In this document: positions 41,240 to 50,060 of the stretch, in pieces
Position numbering within the stretch: the stretch's first letter is position 1
Layout of the letters: each line of letters starts with the position of its first letter
NCBI GenBank assembly: GCA_964424555.1
Contig: CAYRIX010000006.1
Location: 4,843-68,842, forward strand
Direction of reading: 5' to 3'
DNA: 64,000 bases
Source: UMGS172 sp964424555
GTDB taxonomy: Bacteria; Bacillota; Clostridia; Oscillospirales; Acutalibacteraceae
Made by a program: the position numbers and the translations under genes
Notes under the pieces: model-generated
Told to the model about the DNA's origin: nothing
Databases searched by the model: none
Seen by the model: the letters and a program-made list of their open reading frames with translations, nothing else

Positions 41240-41328
41240 AAGATTCTTCGGAGCTTTGCTCCTCAGAATGACATAACCGTAGGTGCTACCTTGTCATTCT
41301 GAGCGGCTCACAACCGAAGGATCTTTTT
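41240..41328. repeat. paired inverted CATTCTGA-type repeat, copy 2
   Basis: The left half AAGATTCTTCGG...CAGAATGACA (41240-41273) is the reverse complement, with changes in the middle, of the right half TGTCATTCTGAG...GAAGGATCTT (41292-41325). The same layout as 28764-28870. The rest of the 322-base gap 41219-41540 is AT-rich and contains only a promoter. Confidence 0.82.
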
Positions 41329-41464
41329 TATGGCTAAACTCTACTCTTCTGTTGGTTTTTGTTGTTTTTGTGATTTTATTAATCAAATATTCAACGCAAA
41401 TCAAGCCAACTGTTAAATATATCCAAATTAAATTATATTTGTAATACATTTTTAGATAAAATTG

Positions 41465-41493
41465 TTGAATTTAAAACTTATATATGCTAAAAT
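41465..41493 (+). promoter_or_regulatory. sigma-A-like promoter for the 1365-residue protein
   Basis: TTGAAT at 41465-41470, 17-base spacer, TAAAAT at 41488-41493. Confidence 0.5.
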
Positions 41494-41540
41494 TTATTTG
41501 TGATATTATACACTAAATTATAGATTTAAAAGGTGATACC

Positions 41541-44500
41541 ATGAAGTCAATTAAACGTATCATTTCCGTCATTACCGCATTGGCCGTATTTGTCATGACC
41601 TTCTCATTTTTGGGACTTATGCCGATAACATCCGCTGTCACCGCACCCGAGGGCTACGAGATCGATGAACAGATCACGATAGATTTTAACACCGATTCAA
41701 AGGGCTGGTCGGATAATAACGGTACTCTCGGTACAAACCTTACTCAGGTAACCGATTCCACCGACAGTACAAATAAGTATATGCACCTGTACACCCCTGA
41801 CGGTAAGGGCTATAATATGGAGTTGGCAAGCGGCAGTAACTCAGATGAAGCATACACACTTGTGGGCAGCACCAAATACTCGGTCACCCTCTGCTTTAAG
41901 CCTGTTGACTCCGACGCAGGTAACCTTGCTTTATTTGTAGGTTCCAAATCGGGTTCAGGCAGCGGATATTCAAAGTATTGTCTAACCTCCTGGAAGGGTA
42001 CCACCTATACATCAGATGAATGGCACACCGTGACATATGAGTTTACCACAACCGAAACTATGACCTATGATTCATATAACGGCAGTGGTAACACCAACGT
42101 CTGCGACCGACTCTACCTTGTGGCCCGAGGCTCTGAAAACACTTGGGCTATCGACGATGTTGTTATAACCAAATACAAGGTCGCAACACCGAAAAATCAG
42201 ATAACCTACATAAACTTCAATACCGACAGCATGGGCTGGTCGGATAATAACGGAACTTTCGGTACAAACCTCACTCAGGTAACCGATTCCACCGACAGTA
42301 CAAATAAGTATATGCACCTGTATACCCCCGACGGCGCCGGATATAATATGGAGCTGGCTTCTGGCAGCAACTCCGACGAAGCATATACCCTTGAAGCAAG
42401 CACCAAATATTCTGTCACCTTCTGCTTTAAGCCGGTTGACAGCGACAGCGGTAACATTGCTCTTTTCTTGGGTTCAAGAGCGGCGGCAGGCGGCGGATAT
42501 TCAAAGTATTGTCTGACCTCCTGGAAGGGTACCACCTATACATCAGATGAATGGCACACCGTGACATATGAGTTTACCACAACCGAAACTATGACCTATG
42601 ATTCATATAACGGCAGCGGTAACACCAATGTCTGCGACCGCCTCTACCTTGTGGCCCGAGGCTCTGAAAACACATGGGCTATTGACGATGTCGAAATAAA
42701 GAAGTATGTAGACGGTGCTGATGGCGATGTTTACGTTGACGGCATCTCTCCCGACAGCGGTTCGGGTGACGGCGGTTCAACAGGTGATGACAACACCGAC
42801 GGCGAGGAGACGACAAAAGAAATGTACACTATTCCTGATTTTACGCACGAACCTTATTTGACCTATGCCGCACCTGATACGAGTAGCGGCATTTGGTACT
42901 GTTCTCTCCGGTGGTCGACCGCTACCGACAACGACAATTCTTGTATGCGTTATAAGTTTGCCTACGATATTTCTGAGAATGCACCATCCTCCTCGGGCAG
43001 TCGTGGCTCTACCGCAATGGGTACCAATGGCTCAACACCTGCCTCTATGTGCCTTGTTCCCGTAGCAACTCCTGACACTCCTATCACAGTAACGCAGGGT
43101 AAATCCTATAAAATAACATTTAAATACAAGGTCATCGATGTTGAACTTAACTCCTTTGTTGCTTTTAACATAATGCGCGGAAAATATGCCTCAAGTTGGA
43201 CTGCTTCTTACGGAATCGGTAGTACAACCAATAAGGCCGCCGATGAATACATTATGGCAATCGAATACGGCGCCACCGATGAATGGATCGAGACCTCCTA
43301 CACCTTCACCGCCGATTACACCACCAATACCGAATTTGACAAAATGCAGATCGGCGGAACGGGATACGGCGAAGCGCTTATCGACGATATCGTCATTGAG
43401 GAAATCGACGCTTCCGAGGTCGTTCCTCCCACCGACGATAACTCTAAATATGTCTACACACAAGACGGCAGCAACGTTACCATCACCTCCTATAAGGCAA
43501 ACGCTACCGACCTTACCATAACAACACTCATTGCAAGAAAAAACTTGGTTGAGATTGGCGAATATGCTTTCCTTTACAACCGCTATACCAAGAATATCAT
43601 TATCGAAAACGGTCCCACCACCATCGGTGACTACGCTTTTGAATATGCAAAGGTTCTTGAAACCATTTCGATTCCTGCAAGTGTAACCTCTATCGGCAAA
43701 GGCGCATTCTATGGCATCAAGACCATGAAGTCCTTTACCGTTGATGAGGCCAATGAAAGCTTTGCGGCCGTTGACGGTGTGCTTTACACAAAGGATATGA
43801 AGACCCTTTTGTACTATCCCGCCGCAAAGGATGCGACCGCATTCACGGTTCCCGATACCGTAACCACCATTGCCGAGGGCGCATTCCTTAATGCAACCCA
43901 GCTTGAAGCTGTGGTTCTCCCCGAAGGACTTATAACTATCGAGCGCCGTGCATTTATGAACTGCTCTGCGTTGACCGAAATTAACATCCCGTCGACCGTA
44001 ACGACCATTGGCTCGTCTGCTTTCCGTGGATGTTCAGGTCTAACCGCAAGCAATGTGTCGCTCTCAGACTCGGTCGCTACCGGTGAAAACTGCTTCGCAG
44101 ACAGCTCGCTCTACACCATAGGCAATGTTGCCGACAGTGACGACAGTATTGACCTGCTCGACTCGGCCAAGCTTGACCGTCACCTTGCAGGCTGGGATGG
44201 CTATGAGCTTGATCATTTCACCAAGCTTGCCGCAGATATTAACGCAGACGGTGCGGTCGATATGCTCGATGCCGCACTGCTTGACCGTCACCTTGCAGGC
44301 TGGGAAGGACACAAAGCCCTGCCCTACACAGGCCTTGATGACAAAACCTATGAGGAATATACCTCTGACAGTGATACTCCCGAGCTTGTTGTAAACCTTT
44401 CCGAGCAGAACAGCCGTAAGGTGACCTCAAACCGTGACATCGCCTATGACTCTCAGAAAGAGGATGTAATTATAATCCTTATAACGGGTCAATCCAACTC

Positions 44501-45638
44501 GGGCACGGGCGGTTACACCAATGAGTATCAGTGGAAATACACCACTAACTACAACAGTACAACACATCCCGATTGGGAGATCACCGCAGAGCCTGACCGC
44601 CCCGATGAGGGTACAGTGTTCTTCGGTGCAACCGTAACCGAGCTTACCTCTGATTATGATGTTTACTATAAGACCGATGCCGCAACCTTGAGTGCATCAA
44701 CAATGGGCGGTTACTCACCTGCCATGGGTAAGGCTCTGCATGAGGCAACCGGTGCTAAGATAGTATTCGTTCAAGCCTCTAAGGGTGCTGTTGGTATGCA
44801 CGAATGGACACCTGAGCCTGAGAAATATGAGTGTCCTTGCAAAGAAAACGGTGGCGGTGTGCTTTACAGTCAAGCTATTGCCAACTTTACCAAGACCTAT
44901 CAGGCTTTAGAAGAAAACTACAACATCATCGCAACCGCTTATGTTTTCAATCAGGGTGAGCACGAGGAATACAGTCCCTATGCCGTTGAATCATCAACGG
45001 TTCACGATGATGCAACCTACTACAGCGCACTGCTCGAGATGCACAACGGTTTCCTGACCGAATGCGAGATCGACTGCGGCGGCGTGTTCCTCCCCCGTTC
45101 ATGGTGGAACAGATACGGTTTAAGCTCAAGCGATGATACCGAGCAAAACAGCCGACGTCCGTCAATAGCACGTGCTGCTCAGTATGCGGCTTCACAAAAG
45201 GTTGACAAATTCTTCATCTTCTCTAACGTCGCTGAGCAGATCTGCAAGGAAGGACCCTTAAAGCCCGACCCCTCCAATACTATCCATTACGGTCAGGCTG
45301 CTTATAACGCAATCGGTGCACAGAACGCCGACAGCCTTGCAAAATATTTCGGCTTTGTTGACGCTTCGGACTTTGAGGGCATCACCGTATTCAACAAGAT
45401 AGGCGTTGAGCTTTGTGCTTTCGACACAGACGGAAACCTTGTTTCGGGCAGTGATGTAGTAGAGTTCTCGGATGACAACTCCAAGCTGTATATCCGCATC
45501 AACCCCACAGGCACGATGTACACGCTGAATTACTCTGTTGCAGGCACTACGACCGATTTCGTCGATGACTTTGGTGTTATCACATCGGTCGAAGGTCAAA
45601 CCTCCTTCAAGATCATCATTAACCTGCCTGTAAGGTAA
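41541..45638 (+). CDS. secreted multidomain protein: duplicated sandwich modules, BspA-type LRR, dockerin-like, SGNH/SASA esterase
   Basis: A 1365-residue protein with a signal peptide (about 1-33). Residues 45-211 and 222-388 are near-identical modules, probably carbohydrate-binding beta sandwiches; a Gly/Asp/Thr linker (about 395-428) leads to a third beta module (430-620). Residues 630-850 are BspA-like leucine-rich repeats (TIGDYAFEYAKVLETISIP, TIAEGAFLNATQLEAVVLP, TIGSSAFRGCSGL). Residues 862-925 resemble a dockerin: two LLDSAKLDRHLAGW/MLDAALLDRHLAGW helices, the second after a good calcium loop DINADGAVD, the first after a degenerate one. Residues 975-1300 are a sialate-O-acetylesterase-like SASA domain with GQSNSG, QASKGAVG, NQGEHEE and NTIHYG. 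It probably acts on decorated glycans at the cell surface or in a complex. Confidence 0.85.
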   Translation: MKSIKRIISVITALAVFVMTFSFLGLMPITSAVTAPEGYEIDEQITIDFNTDSKGWSDNNGTLGTNLTQVTDSTDSTNKYMHLYTPDGKGYNMELASGSNSDEAYTLVGSTKYSVTLCFKPVDSDAGNLALFVGSKSGSGSGYSKYCLTSWKGTTYTSDEWHTVTYEFTTTETMTYDSYNGSGNTNVCDRLYLVARGSENTWAIDDVVITKYKVATPKNQITYINFNTDSMGWSDNNGTFGTNLTQVTDSTDSTNKYMHLYTPDGAGYNMELASGSNSDEAYTLEASTKYSVTFCFKPVDSDSGNIALFLGSRAAAGGGYSKYCLTSWKGTTYTSDEWHTVTYEFTTTETMTYDSYNGSGNTNVCDRLYLVARGSENTWAIDDVEIKKYVDGADGDVYVDGISPDSGSGDGGSTGDDNTDGEETTKEMYTIPDFTHEPYLTYAAPDTSSGIWYCSLRWSTATDNDNSCMRYKFAYDISENAPSSSGSRGSTAMGTNGSTPASMCLVPVATPDTPITVTQGKSYKITFKYKVIDVELNSFVAFNIMRGKYASSWTASYGIGSTTNKAADEYIMAIEYGATDEWIETSYTFTADYTTNTEFDKMQIGGTGYGEALIDDIVIEEIDASEVVPPTDDNSKYVYTQDGSNVTITSYKANATDLTITTLIARKNLVEIGEYAFLYNRYTKNIIIENGPTTIGDYAFEYAKVLETISIPASVTSIGKGAFYGIKTMKSFTVDEANESFAAVDGVLYTKDMKTLLYYPAAKDATAFTVPDTVTTIAEGAFLNATQLEAVVLPEGLITIERRAFMNCSALTEINIPSTVTTIGSSAFRGCSGLTASNVSLSDSVATGENCFADSSLYTIGNVADSDDSIDLLDSAKLDRHLAGWDGYELDHFTKLAADINADGAVDMLDAALLDRHLAGWEGHKALPYTGLDDKTYEEYTSDSDTPELVVNLSEQNSRKVTSNRDIAYDSQKEDVIIILITGQSNSGTGGYTNEYQWKYTTNYNSTTHPDWEITAEPDRPDEGTVFFGATVTELTSDYDVYYKTDAATLSASTMGGYSPAMGKALHEATGAKIVFVQASKGAVGMHEWTPEPEKYECPCKENGGGVLYSQAIANFTKTYQALEENYNIIATAYVFNQGEHEEYSPYAVESSTVHDDATYYSALLEMHNGFLTECEIDCGGVFLPRSWWNRYGLSSSDDTEQNSRRPSIARAAQYAASQKVDKFFIFSNVAEQICKEGPLKPDPSNTIHYGQAAYNAIGAQNADSLAKYFGFVDASDFEGITVFNKIGVELCAFDTDGNLVSGSDVVEFSDDNSKLYIRINPTGTMYTLNYSVAGTTTDFVDDFGVITSVEGQTSFKIIINLPVR
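41680..42720 (+). repeat. tandem duplication inside the secreted protein gene
   Basis: Two in-frame units offset by 531 bases (177 codons), about 41680-42190 and 42211-42720. The 3' parts are almost identical: about 100 bases from 41992 and from 42523 match without a difference that I can see. Confidence 0.85.
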
Positions 45639-45640
45639 TA

Positions 45641-45682
45641 AAAGAATCAACAGAGTTCAAATAAGAACTCTGTTGATTCTTT
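45641..45682 (+). terminator. hairpin terminator of the secreted protein gene
   Basis: A perfect 18-base stem with arms at 45641-45658 and 45665-45682 and a 6-base loop, three bases past the stop. The T-tract is short (TTCTTTAAT). Confidence 0.85.
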
Positions 45683-45707
45683 AATAATCGCTAAGCTCAC
45701 TTTTTCC

Positions 45708-45736
45708 TTGCCATATCTCAGCATCTGATATATAAT
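45708..45736 (+). promoter_or_regulatory. sigma-A promoter for the pseudouridine synthase gene
   Basis: TTGCCA at 45708-45713, 17-base spacer, TATAAT at 45731-45736. Confidence 0.65.
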
Positions 45737-45771
45737 GTAATATATTATTATTATTTATTTTGAGGAACTCT

Positions 45772-46737
45772 ATGAAATCATTTACAATAGGCAAAAATGA
45801 TGCAGGTCAAAGGTTGGACAAGTTTGTCACCAAGGCAGCACCTCTGCTCCCCACTGCTCTGCTTTATAAATACATACGGCTCAAACGTATCAAGGTCGAC
45901 GGCAAGCGTGCCGAGATCAACACACGGCTTAATTTAGGCTCGGTAGTCGATATGTATATTAATGATGAATTCTTTGAGCCAAAGTCCCCAAAGTACGATT
46001 TTATGTCGGCATCTAAGGTGTTGGATATCGTTTATGAGGATGAAAATATTCTGCTTGCCGATAAAAAGCAGGGGTTACTTGTCCACCCCGACGAGAATGA
46101 ATACAATGATACCTTGATTGCACGTATACAGCGTTATTTGTATGAAAAGGGCGAATATGACCCCGAGGCCGAAAACAGCTTCAGGCCCTCTCTTGCCAAC
46201 CGAATCGACCGAAACACGGGCGGTATAGTCATTGCCGCAAAAAACGCTGAAGCTCTGCGTATTCTTTGTGACAAAATTAAGACCCGTGAGCTTGACAAAT
46301 GGTATCTGGCAGTTGTACACGGAACTCCAAAGAAAAAAGAAGACATACTTGAGGGCTTCCTCGAAAAGGATGAAAACCGAAAACAGGTTTATATAAAATC
46401 GAAAATGACCGATGATACCAAAACAGTCCGCACAAAATATTCGTGTATGGCCTCACACGACGGTTTGTCATTGCTGAAGGTAGAACTGCTGACAGGCAGA
46501 ACACATCAGATACGCGCACATATGGCATCCATCGGACATCCCTTGCTCGGTGACGGTAAATACGGTATTAATCAAAAGGACAAAGCGATGGGTTTTAAAT
46601 ATCAGGCACTTTATTCTTATAAGCTGAAATTCAACTTTACCACCGACGGCGGAATTTTGGAATACCTCAACGGCAAGACCTTTACCGTCGATAAAGTTTG
46701 GTTTGCCGACCAGCTTTTCCCTGAATGTAAATACTGA
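45772..46737 (+). CDS. RluA-family pseudouridine synthase
   Basis: A 321-residue rRNA or tRNA pseudouridine synthase. An N-terminal S4-like domain (GQRLDKFV, IRLKRIKVDGKRAE) is followed by the catalytic domain: GLLVHPDEN, then NRIDRNTGGIVIAAKN with the catalytic Asp in the RxDRxT(S)G motif, and LLTGRTHQIRAHMASIGHPLLGD. It resembles RluC/RluD. The ATG at 45772 follows TGAGGAACTCT. The target base cannot be assigned from sequence. Confidence 0.9.
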   Translation: MKSFTIGKNDAGQRLDKFVTKAAPLLPTALLYKYIRLKRIKVDGKRAEINTRLNLGSVVDMYINDEFFEPKSPKYDFMSASKVLDIVYEDENILLADKKQGLLVHPDENEYNDTLIARIQRYLYEKGEYDPEAENSFRPSLANRIDRNTGGIVIAAKNAEALRILCDKIKTRELDKWYLAVVHGTPKKKEDILEGFLEKDENRKQVYIKSKMTDDTKTVRTKYSCMASHDGLSLLKVELLTGRTHQIRAHMASIGHPLLGDGKYGINQKDKAMGFKYQALYSYKLKFNFTTDGGILEYLNGKTFTVDKVWFADQLFPECKY

Positions 46738-46745
46738 TATTGACT

Positions 46746-46775
46746 ACACCGAGCCTTGTGACTCGGTGTTTTTCT
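46746..46775 (+). terminator. intrinsic terminator of the pseudouridine synthase gene
   Basis: ACACCGAG (46746-46753), 8-base loop, CTCGGTGT (46762-46769), then TTTTCTTT. Confidence 0.88.
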
Positions 46776-46826
46776 TTGCGACTACAAAATTGTCACTATT
46801 TTTCTGTATTTGTAACCTCCAAGTAA

Positions 46827-46855
46827 TTGACATTGAAGTCGATTAGTCATAAAAT
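46827..46855 (+). promoter_or_regulatory. sigma-A promoter for the 46884-51273 gene run
   Basis: TTGACA at 46827-46832, 17-base spacer, TAAAAT at 46850-46855. Confidence 0.78.
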
Positions 46856-46883
46856 AATATAAACGGCAAAAATAGAGGTAAAT

Positions 46884-47780
46884 ATGAAAAGATTATTTTG
46901 TTTAATACTTACGGTTGTGCTATTGCTCGGTATGCTATCGGGCTGTGTGTCCCACAGCAAAAACGATACCTTTCGAGAAGGCATGCTTACCGTATACTTT
47001 TTCGATGTTGGTCAAGCCGACTGCTCGTTATTGCTCTTCCCCGACCAAACGGTCATGCTCATCGACTCGGGCAACAAGACTGACGGCCAGAAGATCAGCA
47101 GTTTTATTTCTGATTTAGGCATAAGTGTTATTGATTATTTTGTTTTGACTCATCCGCATGAGGATCATATCGGCGGTGCATTGAACATTTTCGAGGATTT
47201 TACGGTTTCGACCGTTTGCTTACCCGAGATCGATGAAGCCTATCTGCCCGACACTGCGATATACGAAAATACCGCATCGGCTATTGAAAATGAAAAATGC
47301 CGTGAGCTTTATCTGACGGCAGGTACTGTAGTGGTTGAAAAGGAGAATTTCAATGTGACCGCAGTAGCGCCTCGCAAGGACTCAGTATACAGTGACATGA
47401 ATGATTATTCTCTATGTCTTTTAATCAACTGCTTTACCAACACCCTGCTTTATACAGGTGACAGTGAAATGCCGTCCGAGCTTGATATGATCGACTCTGA
47501 CATTAACCTTGATGCCGATATTCTTAAGGTAGGTCACCACGGCAGCGGCAATTCCTCTACCGACGGTTTTCTCAAGAATGTTACTCCTATGGTTTCGATC
47601 ATTTCCTGCGGTAAGGATAACACCTATGGCCATCCGCACAACGATGCCGTTAACCGCCTGCAGAAAACAGGCTCTAAGGTGTACCGCACCGATACCGTAG
47701 GTACGGTAATAGCCAAATGCTATGACGGCGGTTTTAATATCGAAACCGATGACACTATCACGCTTGACGGCAACCGATGA
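46884..47780 (+). CDS. ComEC-like metallo-beta-lactamase lipoprotein
   Basis: A 298-residue protein with a lipoprotein signal (LLGMLSGC, lipid on Cys21). The MBL fold is of the ComEC/Rec2 C-terminal type: YFFDVGQADCSLL, LIDSGNK, LTHPHEDHIGG (zinc ligands), LLYTGDSEM, KVGHHGSGNSSTDGFL and NTYGHPH. In ComEC this domain degrades the non-transforming strand; here it is a free lipoprotein without the membrane channel, so an extracellular nuclease or phosphodiesterase is likely, but no activity is certain. pgeF starts 8 bases downstream. Confidence 0.85.
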   Translation: MKRLFCLILTVVLLLGMLSGCVSHSKNDTFREGMLTVYFFDVGQADCSLLLFPDQTVMLIDSGNKTDGQKISSFISDLGISVIDYFVLTHPHEDHIGGALNIFEDFTVSTVCLPEIDEAYLPDTAIYENTASAIENEKCRELYLTAGTVVVEKENFNVTAVAPRKDSVYSDMNDYSLCLLINCFTNTLLYTGDSEMPSELDMIDSDINLDADILKVGHHGSGNSSTDGFLKNVTPMVSIISCGKDNTYGHPHNDAVNRLQKTGSKVYRTDTVGTVIAKCYDGGFNIETDDTITLDGNR

Positions 47781-47788
47781 GGTGAATT

Positions 47789-48610
47789 ATGAAAAGTGCT
47801 AATTTAAAATTAAATACAAAAAACGGTCTGCAATACATCACGTTTCCGTCTTTAGAGCTTGATGGTGTGACCCACGGCTTTACCACTCGCCACGGAGGTG
47901 TATCTAAAGGCAAGTTTGCCACAATGAATATGTCGTTCTCACGGGGAGACGACGCCGAGGCGGTAAAGGAAAACTACCGAAGAATGTGCGAGGCTATCGG
48001 TACTGATTGGCAAAAATGCGTCCTGTCACATCAGACCCATACCACCAATATCAGAATAGTTACCGAGGCCGATGCGGGAAAGGGCATCATATGTGAGCGT
48101 GATTATGATGATGTTGACGGACTTATTACAAACGTAAAGGGGCTGACACTTGTCACACAGTTTGCGGACTGTGTGGGACTCCTGTTTTATGACCCTGTGA
48201 AACGGGTGGCTGCAGCCTCTCATGCAGGCTGGAGAGGTACTGTCGGTATGATAGGCAAAAAAACAGTAGAGCTTATGAAAAAGCATTTTGGCTGTGACCC
48301 TAAGGATATCTGTGCGGGTATTGCCCCGTCAATAGGGCCCTGTTGCTTTGAGGTTGACAAACCTGTTTATGACGAGTTTATCAAAATGTCAGGCATTGAC
48401 CTTGACCGTATCATAAAGGACGACGGTAACGGTAAATATCATATCGATCTTTGGGAGACCAACCGCCAAACGCTTATTTTAGCCGGCCTTGACCCCGAAA
48501 AGATCTCTGTAACCGACCTTTGTACCAAATGCCTGCACGGGGACTTTTTCTCTCACCGATACACAAAAGGTGAAAGGGGCAATTTGGCGGCATTTATCGC
48601 ATTAATTTAA
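47789..48610 (+). CDS. pgeF: PgeF/YfiH-family peptidoglycan editing factor (multicopper-like purine nucleoside phosphorylase)
   Basis: A 273-residue member of the DUF152 family. Marks: TRHGGVSKGKFATMNMS, LSHQTHTTNIRIV, LVTQFADCVGLLFYD, AASHAGWRGTVG and APSIGPCCFEV; the His, Cys and His residues form the zinc site. Members edit muramyl peptides in the cytosol (L-Ser for L-Ala) and some phosphorolyse adenosine. The ATG at 47789 follows GAGGTGAATT. Probable operon with the MBL lipoprotein and malQ. Confidence 0.9.
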   Translation: MKSANLKLNTKNGLQYITFPSLELDGVTHGFTTRHGGVSKGKFATMNMSFSRGDDAEAVKENYRRMCEAIGTDWQKCVLSHQTHTTNIRIVTEADAGKGIICERDYDDVDGLITNVKGLTLVTQFADCVGLLFYDPVKRVAAASHAGWRGTVGMIGKKTVELMKKHFGCDPKDICAGIAPSIGPCCFEVDKPVYDEFIKMSGIDLDRIIKDDGNGKYHIDLWETNRQTLILAGLDPEKISVTDLCTKCLHGDFFSHRYTKGERGNLAAFIALI

Positions 48611-48629
48611 GTTTAAAGGATTGATTCAA

Positions 48630-50060
48630 ATGAAAAGAACAAGCGGAGTTTTAATGCATATCTCCTCTTTACCGGGGGATTACTCTATAGGCACCTTCGG
48701 AAAGCATGCGTTGAGCTTTATTGACTTTTTGGCAGATTGCGGTTTTTCTTATTGGCAGGTACTACCGTTCAGTATGGTTGATGAGTGCAATTCGCCTTAC
48801 AAATCATATTCGGCGTTTGGCGGAAATCCATTCTTTTTAGACCCCGAGATTCTGTTTGAGCAAAAGCTCATCACCGCAGACGAGCTGTTTGAGACACGTC
48901 AAAAAACCCCCTACGCCTGCGAATTTGACCGTTTGAGACTTGAAAGAATGGAGCTTCTCTTTAAAGCATCTCTGAGAGTGTCAGACCGAAAAGCAGTATA
49001 CGATTTTATCGAGAGTAAGCCGTATATCAAGCAGTGCTGTTTGTTTTTGGCACTGAAAGCCGCCAATAACGATGCCGAGTGGCACGATTGGACAAATGAA
49101 ACACCCGATGATGATGTACTTTTTATGTGGTATCTCATTCAGTACGAGTTTTTCCGTCAGTGGAAGACCGTTCTTGAGTATGCGCACTCCAAAAACATAA
49201 AAATAATCGGTGATATTCCTATCTATGTAGCTCTTGACTCGAGCGACGTCTGGGGCAACAAAGAAATGTTCCTTTTGGACAATGAATATAAACCGACCGA
49301 CGTTGCAGGCGTACCGCCCGACTATTTTTCGGAGGAGGGCCAGCTTTGGGGCAATCCTTTATATGATTGGGACAGGATGAAAGAAGACGGCTTCTCCTGG
49401 TGGAAAGCACGGCTTCTTAATATGTTCGAGCTTTTCGACGGTGTTCGTATCGATCACTTCCGTGGTCTTGAAAGCTATTGGAGTGTCCCTGCAACAGCCA
49501 AAACTGCTAAGGAGGGCCGCTGGGTAAAAGGTCCTGACAAAGAATTTATTGACATGATTAACTCCATTAGGGGCGAGCATTTCATCATAGCTGAGGATCT
49601 TGGTGATATCACTCCCGAGGTCATTGAGCTTGTAAAATACAGCGGTTTCCCAGGTATGAGGGTATTTCAGTTTGGTTTTATTGATGATTGCGACAGTCCG
49701 CATCAACCGCACAACTACCCCTCGAACTGCATTGCCTATACAGGCACTCACGACAACAACACTCTGCTCGGATATGTTTGGGAGCTTGATGAGGAGACCC
49801 GCAAAGGCATGTTGGAATACTGCGGTTATTTCGACAAGAATTGGGATGCCTGCTATGACCGTATAATCGCAACCGTTATGGCAAGCCACGCAGGTACGGT
49901 TATATTCCCCATACAGGATCTTTTGAAGTTCGGCTCGGATACCAGACTTAATATTCCGGGTCAGGCCGAGGGCAACTGGTCTTACCGTATAACCTCGGAC
50001 CAGCTCAGAACACTTGACCGTAAGAAGTATAAGAGATTAAACTATGTTTACAGAAGATAG
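48630..50060 (+). CDS. malQ: 4-alpha-glucanotransferase
   Basis: A 476-residue GH77 amylomaltase moving alpha-1,4-glucan segments. It begins MKRTSGVLMHISSLPGDYSI, and has YKSYSAFGGNPFFLDPE, IIGDIPIYVALDSSDVWGN, GVPPDYFSEEGQLWGNPLYDW, the nucleophile region VRIDHFRGLESYW, the acid/base Glu in IIAEDLGDITPEV, and YTGTHDNNTLLGY. The ATG at 48630 follows AAAGGATTGATTCAA. The end overlaps the next gene by 17 bases if that gene starts at its ATG. Confidence 0.95.
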   Translation: MKRTSGVLMHISSLPGDYSIGTFGKHALSFIDFLADCGFSYWQVLPFSMVDECNSPYKSYSAFGGNPFFLDPEILFEQKLITADELFETRQKTPYACEFDRLRLERMELLFKASLRVSDRKAVYDFIESKPYIKQCCLFLALKAANNDAEWHDWTNETPDDDVLFMWYLIQYEFFRQWKTVLEYAHSKNIKIIGDIPIYVALDSSDVWGNKEMFLLDNEYKPTDVAGVPPDYFSEEGQLWGNPLYDWDRMKEDGFSWWKARLLNMFELFDGVRIDHFRGLESYWSVPATAKTAKEGRWVKGPDKEFIDMINSIRGEHFIIAEDLGDITPEVIELVKYSGFPGMRVFQFGFIDDCDSPHQPHNYPSNCIAYTGTHDNNTLLGYVWELDEETRKGMLEYCGYFDKNWDACYDRIIATVMASHAGTVIFPIQDLLKFGSDTRLNIPGQAEGNWSYRITSDQLRTLDRKKYKRLNYVYRR

